Source: Actinomycetota bacterium (GTDB taxonomy: Bacteria > Actinomycetota > Actinomycetes > Propionibacteriales > Propionibacteriaceae). Taken from it: DNA of 64,000 nucleotides. The position numbers were made by a program, and so were the translations under genes. The DNA lies in assembly GCA_020161755.1 (NCBI GenBank), contig JAIUOS010000008.1:87373-151372 (forward strand), given 5' to 3'. Below are positions 57,652-64,000 of the stretch, piece by piece. Within the stretch, counting starts at the first letter, position 1. Every line of letters starts with the position of its first letter. The notes beneath the pieces were generated by a model. That model was not told the DNA's origin. It made no database searches and was given only the letters and a program-made list of their open reading frames with translations.

Positions 57652-58962
57652 CTACCGGACGGCCTTGATCGGTGCGGTCGCGACGGCCGCCAGGACGACG
57701 AACACGATCGCGAACACGAACAGCATCGCGTACCCGCCGAGCGTGGAGATGATCAACAGCGCGATGGACGGGCTGAGCGCCTGCGGAATGTTGGTGGCGA
57801 CGTTCAGGATGCCGAGGTCCTTGCCGGCGTCGGTGCCCTCGCTGGGCAGCACCTCGGTCATCAGGGCGGCGTCCACGGACATGTACACCCCGAAGCCGAC
57901 GCCGTTGATGATGCTCATTGCGATCATGCCGGTCATGTCGGGCATCACCAGCGGCATGGCGAACCCCACCACCATGATCGCGGACGCCGCGTAGATGAAG
58001 ATCTTGCGGCGGCCGGCCTTGTCGCTCCACCACCCGGACAGCCCGATGGCCAGCAGCGTCGGGACGAACGCGACCAGGGCCAGGGTGAGGACGGCGCCCT
58101 GCGCGTCCACCAGCGACAGCCCGATGTACTTCTGCAACAGGTACAGCTGGTAGGTGCTGACCAGGAAGTAGCCCAGGATCAGCAGGAAGCGTGCGGCGAA
58201 GGCCCACCCGTAGTCGGGGTGCCTGCGCGGGTTGATCCAGAAGCCGCGGAAGAACGCGCCCCAGCGGAACGGCTCGACGGCCGCGTCCTTCGACGACCAG
58301 TCGCGGTTGATGAGGACGAACAGCAGCGTGACGACGATCACCGCGGCGCCGAAGATCGAGTAGGCGACGCCGAACTGGGCGGCCAGCGCGCTGGAGAGCA
58401 TGATGCCGAGCGTCGCGCCGACCTGGGTGCCCAGGCCGATCATCGCGCTCGCGCCCCCGCGCTTCGAGCGCGGGAAACGGTCGGCGGTGATCGTGGTCAG
58501 CGGCGCCTGGAGGAAGTTCAGCGCCACCTGGATGACCACCCAGAAGACGGTGATCCAGACGAGCTCGGTCAGCGAGCCCATGCCGAACAGCAGGATGCCC
58601 CCGGCGAGCGCGCCGACGACCATCCACGGCGCGCGCCGCCCGAAGCGGGAGCGGGTGCGGTCGCTGAACGCGCCGGCGAGGGGCTGGGCGAACAGGGTGA
58701 AGACGAAGGACGTCGTAGTCACGATCGCCAGGTTGGCCTCCTTGGCGGCGTTGCCGAACAGGAGCTGGATCTGGGTGGGCAGCAGGATGGCGATCAGGCC
58801 GGCGTAGGTGGCGAACAGGGTCAGCGAGACCGCCAGCATGCTCGGCAGCAGTGCCCTGGTCGGCGGCGGGCTGGCCGGGGGTTCGCCGGGACGGGGTGCG
58901 GACGCGGGGGCAGGTGCGGTGGCGACGGCGGACGCCGGGTCGCCGAGGGGCTGGGTGGTCAT
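57652..58962 (-). CDS. MFS transporter, sugar/glycoside type
   Basis: Transporter of 436 aa with about 12 helices after a ~40-residue Ala/Pro-rich N-terminus. The motif AGAFSDRTRSRFGRRAPWMV between helices 2 and 3 is characteristic of MFS/GPH sugar and glycoside carriers, and GWWSDKAGRRKIF repeats it in the second half. ATG at 58962 (MTTQPLG) follows GAGGAGTC; an upstream extension is unlikely. It is divergent from a ROK regulator across a region with a palindrome, so sugar induction is likely, together with the esterase downstream. Confidence 0.87.
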   Translation of the reverse strand: MTTQPLGDPASAVATAPAPASAPRPGEPPASPPPTRALLPSMLAVSLTLFATYAGLIAILLPTQIQLLFGNAAKEANLAIVTTTSFVFTLFAQPLAGAFSDRTRSRFGRRAPWMVVGALAGGILLFGMGSLTELVWITVFWVVIQVALNFLQAPLTTITADRFPRSKRGGASAMIGLGTQVGATLGIMLSSALAAQFGVAYSIFGAAVIVVTLLFVLINRDWSSKDAAVEPFRWGAFFRGFWINPRRHPDYGWAFAARFLLILGYFLVSTYQLYLLQKYIGLSLVDAQGAVLTLALVAFVPTLLAIGLSGWWSDKAGRRKIFIYAASAIMVVGFAMPLVMPDMTGMIAMSIINGVGFGVYMSVDAALMTEVLPSEGTDAGKDLGILNVATNIPQALSPSIALLIISTLGGYAMLFVFAIVFVVLAAVATAPIKAVR

Positions 58963-59040
58963 GATGACTCCTCTTCGTCGAAGTGTCGGGTGTGCTGGAA
59001 AGACGAGCGACGCTCGGTATCCTGCAACTCTTGCGTACAA

Positions 59041-59057
59041 AGTTCAAGTCCTGAACT
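59041..59057. promoter_or_regulatory. candidate ROK-regulator operator
   Basis: AGTTCAAGTCCTGAACT is a palindrome of two 6-bp arms around 5 nt. It lies in the 202-nt divergent region between the MFS start (58962) and the ROK start (59165). The region around 59020-59060 is the most AT-rich part and probably holds both promoters. Confidence 0.5.
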
Positions 59058-59164
59058 ATGTAGGTGGCGATCGGAGGCGGCGAGTGGCAGGTGGCGCGGA
59101 CGCGCGACCGTCGGGGCGAACCGGCCCTCGGCGGCGGCGCCGCGGCGCGCGGCCGGACCCTACG

Positions 59165-60379
59165 ATGGCGCTCATGCCCCTCGCCACGCCGGACGTGCGC
59201 CGCCACAACCTCGGCCTCGTCCTGGGCCGGGTGCTCGAGGGCGGCCAGGTGGCGCGCGCCGACATCGCCGAGGGCTCCGGCCTGTCGCGGGGCGCGGTCA
59301 CGTCGCTGGTGGCCGAGCTGATCGGGGCCGGCCTCGTCGAGGAGAGCGACGCCCTGCACCCCGAAGGCATGGGACGGCCGCGCCGCATGCTGGTGCCGGC
59401 TGCGTCCGCGCCATGCCTGCTGACGGCGCTGCTGGACGCCGACCGGGCAACGGTGGTCGCGGGGACGCTGGCCGGTGCGGAATTAGTGCGGGCGTCGCAC
59501 CGCCACGGGCGTCCGATGGGCGACCCGGGGGCGGTCGCGGACGTGCTCGCGCGCACGATCGACGAGGTCGCCGGGCAATTGCGGGCGGCCGGACGCCGGG
59601 TAGCCGACCTCTGTGTGGTGGTGTGGGCGCCGGTGGCGGGGGAGCCGCCGCGGGTCATCGCCGACACCGACCTGGGCTGGGGTGAGGTCGACCTGCTCGC
59701 GTTGCTGCGTGTGCGCTCGGCGGCGGTGGCCGGGTACGAGACGGCCGGTGGGCGGACGCGGCTGGTGTCCGACGCCGAGGTGGCCGCGCTTGCCGAGCAC
59801 GCCGCGGTCGGCAAGCCGTACTCGCTGGTCTACCTGAAGGCGGACTCCGGGATCGGCGGCGCGATCGTGCTGGCCGGCGGGTCGGGGGACGGCGTCCGCG
59901 TGATCGGGGCCGGGCTCGGGCACGTGCCGGTGGTGCCGGACGGAGAGGTTTGCCTGTGCGGCCAGCGCGGCTGCCTGGTCACGGTGGCCGGCCCGGACCT
60001 GCTGCTCGCCGAGTCGGGCCTGGCGGACGTCGCTGCCCGGGTCGGACTGACGGCGGGGCTGCACGAGTTCGTCGCGCGCGTCCGCCACGGGGACGCCCCG
60101 GCGGGGGAGGCCTGGCAACGCGCGGCCGGCGAGATCGCCCGGACGCTGCAGATCCTCGCGTTCAGCGTCGCGCCCGAGATCATCGTGCTCGGCGGCTTCG
60201 TGGCCGCGCTCGCCGCGGACGTGGACGCCCGGTTCCGCGCGATCCAGCCGCACATGCTGGGCGCCGGGGAGTTCCGGGTCGCGCCCGTGGTGGGCAGCGA
60301 GTTGGGGTCGGACGCGGCCCTGCTCGGGGCCCAGCGGGACGCGCGCCTGCGGCTCCTGGTGGACCCCCTCGCCATCTGA
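59165..60379 (+). CDS. ROK-family transcriptional regulator
   Basis: Protein of 404 aa with an N-terminal winged helix (VARADIAEGSGLSRGAVTSL, about 25-45) and a C-terminal ROK sugar-binding domain. That domain retains LKADSGIGGAIVLAGG, the His of GLGHVPVV and the zinc motif CLCGQRGCL (about 263). The ATP-binding and catalytic Asp context is weak, so it looks like a regulator, not a kinase. ATG at 59165 or 59174. It probably represses the divergent MFS/esterase operon. Confidence 0.88.
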   Translation: MALMPLATPDVRRHNLGLVLGRVLEGGQVARADIAEGSGLSRGAVTSLVAELIGAGLVEESDALHPEGMGRPRRMLVPAASAPCLLTALLDADRATVVAGTLAGAELVRASHRHGRPMGDPGAVADVLARTIDEVAGQLRAAGRRVADLCVVVWAPVAGEPPRVIADTDLGWGEVDLLALLRVRSAAVAGYETAGGRTRLVSDAEVAALAEHAAVGKPYSLVYLKADSGIGGAIVLAGGSGDGVRVIGAGLGHVPVVPDGEVCLCGQRGCLVTVAGPDLLLAESGLADVAARVGLTAGLHEFVARVRHGDAPAGEAWQRAAGEIARTLQILAFSVAPEIIVLGGFVAALAADVDARFRAIQPHMLGAGEFRVAPVVGSELGSDAALLGAQRDARLRLLVDPLAI

Positions 60380-60392
60380 CTCCGGTCGGGAT

Positions 60393-61175
60393 TCAGGGCG
60401 AAGCCCGAGTTCCGGGGCCCTGGATTGGCCACCTGTGAACCAAGCTCGGATCCGGGGCGTCCGGCACGAGAACCGGGTAGAAGACCCAATGCGGCCATGG
60501 TCCGGCCGGGTCGAGCGGCGCCTGTGTTCCGACGACCATCCTTGCTATTCCGCAAAGCTCGTCGAAATCGCTCCGGGTAGCCTCCAATGCCACGATAGTC
60601 GCGAGGAAGAGGGCCATAAGGCCAACTGAAGAAACCTGCCTGCCTCCATGTAGGTTCGCATTCCGGTGTTCAAATATGAATTGGTAAAGGTCGACCGCCC
60701 TTGGAGAAGGGCCCCGGTCATCTGCGGTACTCGTCTGCTGCACGTGCGAGCGAAGCTGTGCGAGTCTCGGTCCAAGGCCTGACGATTGGGCATCACTCTC
60801 GAGCAACTCCAGGGTGTGGCTCAGGTTACTGATCGTCGTGCCCACCCGGTAGGTTCTGTTTGATACCGCGAAGGCACTAAGTACGACCCCATCCTGATTC
60901 AGGTACGCGCTCAGCCGACGTCGGGCGAATCCCTCCAGGAATGGAAAGCTGGCGTAGGCCAGCATCAGTTGCAGGTCCGGCTGGCCGCGCCCCGCCATGC
61001 GGGGCCTTGCCAGCTCAGGTGCCAATGCGAAGGAATAGATGGATCGAGCAGCGTCAAGAAAATCGGCCGGGTACGCCGGGCTGGATGAATGAGCTGATTG
61101 GGATGCCAGCAACTGGGCGCACCAACCAAGAAGTAGTCGCTCGCAATCTAGCAGGAAGAAGCCGTTGCCACCCAC
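60393..61175 (-). CDS. unknown protein with HEPN-like RNxxxH motif
   Basis: Hypothetical protein of 260 aa, mostly helical. A HEPN-type motif is visible in FEHRNANLHGGRQ (about 170-182), Arg-x4-His followed by Gly, preceded and followed by long helices (AVDLYQFIFEHR; GLMALFLATIVALEATRSDF). HEPN proteins with this motif are often RNases in toxin-antitoxin or phage-defence systems. Base composition is clearly lower in GC than in the neighbours. The start overlaps the end of the 118-aa coiled-coil gene by 28 nt. The annotation is from the motif only; no family name can be given. Confidence 0.62.
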   Translation of the reverse strand: MGGNGFFLLDCERLLLGWCAQLLASQSAHSSSPAYPADFLDAARSIYSFALAPELARPRMAGRGQPDLQLMLAYASFPFLEGFARRRLSAYLNQDGVVLSAFAVSNRTYRVGTTISNLSHTLELLESDAQSSGLGPRLAQLRSHVQQTSTADDRGPSPRAVDLYQFIFEHRNANLHGGRQVSSVGLMALFLATIVALEATRSDFDELCGIARMVVGTQAPLDPAGPWPHWVFYPVLVPDAPDPSLVHRWPIQGPGTRASP

Positions 61176-61504
61176 TGGAAGATCCGCAGCACGGAGTCAG
61201 CAAGTCGATCTTGGAGTTCATCGAGCCTCATCGCGAAAGCTGGCAGATCTGGCGGGTCATAGGTGCTTTCCGGGCGGTGTTCGGCAAGGCTCTTGAGGAT
61301 CTGCAGGTGCGCGAGCTCACCTTGAATGCGAGTACGCCGAGCGTCTGTGTTGGCATGAACATGTTCCTGGCGCAAGAGGTGTCTCTCCGACGCATCTTCG
61401 GCCCGATCCCAGCGAATCTGCCATGCGTTCTCCTCGTCCGCCAGTTCGGCAAGCTCGCTGGACACCTGCTCGAGCCGGGTAGTCAGTTCCCAAGGGAAGG
61501 TCAT
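61148..61504 (-). CDS. small coiled-coil protein, function unknown
   Basis: Hypothetical protein of 118 aa, almost all charged helix: RLEQVSSELAELADEENAWQ, ERHLLRQEHVHANTDARRTR and FAMRLDELQDRLADSVLRIF give heptad-like spacing. It has no membrane segment or known motif. It overlaps the HEPN-like gene by 28 nt and its ATG overlaps the stop of the 119-aa frame upstream (ATGA), so the three may be translated together. It could be the antitoxin or partner of the HEPN-like protein (inference). Confidence 0.6.
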   Translation of the reverse strand: MTFPWELTTRLEQVSSELAELADEENAWQIRWDRAEDASERHLLRQEHVHANTDARRTRIQGELAHLQILKSLAEHRPESTYDPPDLPAFAMRLDELQDRLADSVLRIFQWVATASSC

Positions 61505-61860
61505 GAGCTGAGACTACGAGACCCATCGTTTTCACATGGCGACGAAATGGTCGCGCCCGTCGTGGACAGCGAGCCGGCGTTCGATGCGGCGTCGCTGGGG
61601 CACGGCGTGCCCTCCGGTCGCGGCTGCTGGTTGGCCATTCGCAGTCCTTCTTCCGGACCGTGGGGTTCAGGGACGGGTTCCCGATCGCTACTCTCGTCGG
61701 AGCGGCCGATCAGCCGGTAAGGCGACAGCGGGTTGTCCCGTCCAGGGTTCAAGAAGGGCTGAAAGTAGACCCCGATGTCGCGCCGCCCGCCAGGGCGAAA
61801 TGGTCGCGCCTTGCTGATCCGTGAATTACGCCAGCGCGCCCATTCCTGTTCTGGCAGCAT
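61501..61860 (-). CDS. possible small gene of the same cassette (119 aa)
   Basis: Open frame of 119 aa from ATG at 61860, beginning MLPEQEWARWRNSRISKARP and ending Ser-rich. No family recognised. In its favour: it shares the lower third-position GC of the two genes after it and ends in an ATGA overlap with the coiled-coil gene. Against it: its start is only 6 nt from the divergent GNAT start, leaving no room for promoters, and no ribosome binding site is evident. It may be a remnant. Confidence 0.35.
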   Translation of the reverse strand: MLPEQEWARWRNSRISKARPFRPGGRRDIGVYFQPFLNPGRDNPLSPYRLIGRSDESSDREPVPEPHGPEEGLRMANQQPRPEGTPCPSDAASNAGSLSTTGATISSPCENDGSRSLSS

Positions 61861-61866
61861 CGGCCC

Positions 61867-62364
61867 ATGGACGTCGTCGACTTGTCGGAGGACCTCGCGA
61901 GGGAGCTGTGCGCCTGGCGATACGAACCGCCTTTCGATGTTTACGACACCCCCGACTACGACGACGCTGTGCGCGCCGGCTGGGCGATCGGGGATCCAGC
62001 GAGGAGGGCTGAGCAGTTTCGAGCAGTCATCGACGGCGGCTCGTTGCGCGGCTTCTCGCGGCTCTTCACTCGACGGGGCCGACTCCTCCTCGGTGTGGGA
62101 ATGGCGCCGTCGGGGACCGGGCGGGGTGCAGGTGCCGAGTTCATGGAGGTCGTCCTGTCGGATGCGGCTTCTCGGCACCCCGGTCAGTGGGTGGAGGCGG
62201 AGGTTCGGCCCTTCAACCTTCGAGCTCTGCGCTGCTATCGAGCTGCGGGCTTCAGCGATGCTGGCACGAGAACGATCAGTCCACTCGGTGAAGACGTCGA
62301 CGTACTTGTGATGTCGGTCCAACTTCCAGGGACGCCAGGCCGCCCACTCGGCGCGCGTTCTTGA
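61867..62364 (+). CDS. GNAT-family N-acetyltransferase
   Basis: Acetyltransferase of 165 aa. The N-terminal CAWRYEPPFDVYDTP is typical of one GNAT branch; the acetyl-CoA loop is GVGMAPSGTGRGAGAEFM (about 78-95) and the C-terminal motif is FNLRALRCYRAAGF (about 117-130). It probably acetylates a small amine or protein N-terminus. It is a single gene with no functional neighbours. No clear ribosome binding site. Confidence 0.82.
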   Translation: MDVVDLSEDLARELCAWRYEPPFDVYDTPDYDDAVRAGWAIGDPARRAEQFRAVIDGGSLRGFSRLFTRRGRLLLGVGMAPSGTGRGAGAEFMEVVLSDAASRHPGQWVEAEVRPFNLRALRCYRAAGFSDAGTRTISPLGEDVDVLVMSVQLPGTPGRPLGARS

Positions 62365-62427
62365 CCGGTTTTGATCGAATCTGCTTTACTGGGGGCAATC
62401 CGCCAGCGTGTCGAATGAGGTGACGAG

Positions 62428-63183
62428 ATGCTTGCAGCCGAGCGGCACCAGCACCTTCTGCGCCAGGTGCGCGCTCAGGGTACCGCGAACGTCAGCGAGC
62501 TGGCCGGGCAGCTGAACGTCAGCCTCTCGACGGTGCGGCGTGATCTCCAGCAGTTGCACGATCGCGGGCTGCTCGCGCGCGTGCACGGTGGCGCCAGTGT
62601 GGTCGACACCTCGGTCGAGGAGGGTCGCGGGCGGCGGGTCACCGAGCACCAGGCCGAGAAACGCCGGATCGGCGCCGCGGCAGCCGCCCGGGTCCGGGAC
62701 GGTTCCACCGTCCTGATCAGCGGCGGCACCACGACCGAGACGATGCTCGACCACCTCGCCGAGCGCAGCGTGACCGTGGTCACCAACAGCATCAGCGTCG
62801 CCTACCAGCTGTCCGCCTATCCCTCGATCCCGGTGGTCGTGCCCGGTGGGGTGCTCCGCCACAACGAGATGTCACTCCTGGGTGCGCACTTGCGCACGAT
62901 CGTGAACGACTACCACATCGATACCGCGTTCACGGGCGCCTTCGCGGTGGACGCCGACTTCGGGCTGTTCGGCACCGACCTCCGCGAGGTGCACACCGAC
63001 CGGGAGATGCTGAAGGCCGCCGCCGAACTGGTCGTCCTCGCCGATGGCAGCAAGTTCACCCGCCACGGCCCGGTGAAGCTCGTGCCGGTGGACGACATCA
63101 GCTGCCTCATCACCGATGCCAGCGCGCCCGAGGACCAGCTGGACCTCCTCCGCAAGCGCGGCATCGACGTCGTGGTGGTCTGA
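62428..63183 (+). CDS. DeoR-family transcriptional regulator
   Basis: Regulator of 251 aa: N-terminal DeoR helix-turn-helix (NVSELAGQLNVSLSTVRRDL, about 21-40; GLLARVHGGA) and a sugar-phosphate-binding C-terminal domain (DGSTVLISGGTTTETMLDHL, VTNSISVAYQLS, VLADGSKFTRHG). GAGGTGACGAG precedes the ATG. It converges on the aldolase remnant; its target sugar operon is not in the window. Confidence 0.9.
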   Translation: MLAAERHQHLLRQVRAQGTANVSELAGQLNVSLSTVRRDLQQLHDRGLLARVHGGASVVDTSVEEGRGRRVTEHQAEKRRIGAAAAARVRDGSTVLISGGTTTETMLDHLAERSVTVVTNSISVAYQLSAYPSIPVVVPGGVLRHNEMSLLGAHLRTIVNDYHIDTAFTGAFAVDADFGLFGTDLREVHTDREMLKAAAELVVLADGSKFTRHGPVKLVPVDDISCLITDASAPEDQLDLLRKRGIDVVVV

Positions 63184-63219
63184 ACCCGGATCCGCCGTCG
63201 CCGGATCCGGGCCCGAGCC

Positions 63220-63924
63220 TCACACCCCGAGTTCGCGCTGCAGCTGCAGGGCGACGTCGATGATCATGTCCTCCTGCCCACCGACGTAGCCGGCCTCCCC
63301 GATCCGTTGCAGGATCGCGTGCGCCGGGACGCCGTACTGCGCGGCCGCCCGTTCGGCGTGCAGCAGGAAGCTGGAGTAGACGCCGGCCGTGCCCTGGATG
63401 ATCGCGGAGCGGTCCATCCACGGCAGCCGTGGGATCATCGGACGGACGATCTCGTCCGCCGCCTCGAGCACGCTCGGCACGTCCACCCCGGTGTGCACCC
63501 CCAGCCTTTCGAACGTCGCGCACAGCACCTCGGTCGGCGCGTTGCCGGCGCCCGCACCGAGCGCGCACAGCGCCCCGTCGATCTGGAGAGCGCCGTTCTG
63601 CTGCGCCAGCACCGAGTTCGCCACCCCGAGCGACAGGTTCTGGTGGCCGTGGAAGCCGACCTGCGCCTCGCCGCCGATCTCGTCCACCAGCGCCGAGATC
63701 CGGGCCTGCGCCTCGCCCAGCACCAGCGCCCCGGCCGAGTCGACGACGTACACGCACTGCGCGCCCGCGTCCACCATGATCCGGGCCTGGGCGGCCAAGC
63801 GCGCCGGGTCGAGCCGGTGCGACAGCATCAGGAAGCCGACGGTCTCGTACCCGAGGTCGCGGGCCGCGGCGAAGTGCTGCACCGACACATCGGCCTCCGT
63901 GCAGTGGGTGGCGATCCGGGCCAC
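63220..63924 (-). pseudogene. 4-hydroxy-2-oxovalerate aldolase, N-terminus missing
   Basis: 234 codons matching the DmpG/MhpE/BphI aldolase from about residue 110 onwards: [19 protein letters not shown] (metal and catalytic segment), [28 protein letters not shown] with the metal-binding [17 protein letters not shown], and [20 protein letters not shown] at the end. Family proteins are ~340 aa; the first ~110 residues (the beta-1 to beta-3 part with the active-site Arg and Asp) are absent. Homology stops at about 63924, where unrelated DNA starts. It would have split 4-hydroxy-2-oxovalerate into pyruvate and acetaldehyde. Almost certainly inactive alone. Confidence 0.82.
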
Positions 63925-64000
63925 GGGACTGCTGCATGAGTAGGTGACAACTGATCTGTGGGGCCCTGTGGGGTTCCGCTGGAAGGATGTGCACCATGCC
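63925..64000 (+). mobile_element. probable insertion-sequence end truncating the aldolase gene
   Basis: The foreign sequence abuts the broken aldolase. It ends with GGAAGGA and, 8 nt later, an ATG at 63996, as expected for the leader and start of a transposase reading out of the window to the right. No transposase residues are visible, so the family cannot be named, and an exact terminal repeat cannot be defined. Confidence 0.4.

Noticed and set aside
61501..62322. 273-codon minus-strand frame covering the GNAT gene
   Set aside because: The part opposite the GNAT gene has no protein-like character, and the GNAT motifs are clear on the plus strand. Only the 61501-61860 part is kept as a doubtful gene.
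1..64000. tRNA, rRNA, tmRNA genes, prophage or replication origin
   Set aside because: No cloverleaf with CCA-type end, no rRNA motifs, no phage structural genes and no dnaA-box cluster could be recognised by reading both strands.

Overview
This is a GC-rich (roughly 70% by eye) bacterial chromosome segment that is densely packed with genes. Third codon positions are mostly G or C, many starts are GTG, and genes often overlap by ATGA or GTGA. The gene families (DUF5997, LGFP-like modules, secreted protein-tyrosine phosphatases) point to Actinobacteria. A protein that looks like pyrophosphate-dependent PEP carboxykinase, lying next to pyruvate:ferredoxin oxidoreductases, suggests the Propionibacteriaceae. 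That placement is inference; there is no rRNA or other marker gene in the window.

Layout. 1-3816: a truncated MFS exporter and a cupin / XRE regulator / zinc alcohol dehydrogenase cluster. 3951-13830 (minus): a Crp/Fnr-type regulator, an MFS transporter, a giant 2-oxoacid:ferredoxin oxidoreductase (1666 aa) and a GltD-Nfn-like flavoprotein fusion overlapping it by GTGA. 13951-18996: a secreted tyrosine phosphatase, an oxidoreductase / HbpS-like pair with a LacI regulator, and small membrane or unknown proteins. 19262-27212 (plus): a translationally coupled operon for a PPi-PEPCK-like protein, NifJ and a dihydroorotate-dehydrogenase-like flavoprotein, followed by a serine hydrolase. 28590-33869: a lone LysR effector domain opposite DUF5997, cardiolipin synthase, a HerA-like ATPase and a PadR/membrane protein pair. 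33870-37958: TPP riboswitch with thiBPQ. 38046-43668: mixed genes, including an NHEJ-type polymerase domain and an exonuclease/phosphatase fusion. 43865-55373: a divergent sugar-acid regulon, with an ABC importer on the minus strand and SDR, MDR, mutarotase, dehydratase, GntR, KDPG aldolase, KDG kinase and a DapA-like aldolase on the plus strand. 55374-56153: no gene, but two tandem repeat arrays. 56154-60379: a carboxylesterase and MFS pair opposite a ROK regulator. 60393-61860: a lower-GC hypothetical cassette containing a HEPN-like protein. 61867-64000: GNAT, a DeoR regulator, and a 4-hydroxy-2-oxovalerate aldolase cut off by what looks like an insertion-sequence end.

How it works together. 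The two POR systems (6674-11674 and 22645-26208), the Nfn-like fusion and the PEPCK-like protein would connect pyruvate, acetyl-CoA, ferredoxin, NAD(P)H, PEP and oxaloacetate. This suits a fermentative, propionate-forming physiology. The 44-55 kb block would import a sugar, oxidise it to a sugar acid, dehydrate it to a 2-keto-3-deoxy acid, and cleave that either directly or after phosphorylation.

The most unusual signals are several families of intergenic palindromic repeats (including exact 34-bp tandem arrays), the HEPN-like cassette at 60.4-61.9 kb, a possible split LysR-type regulator at 28.6-29.6 kb, and the coupled PEPCK-like / POR / DHOD-like operon.
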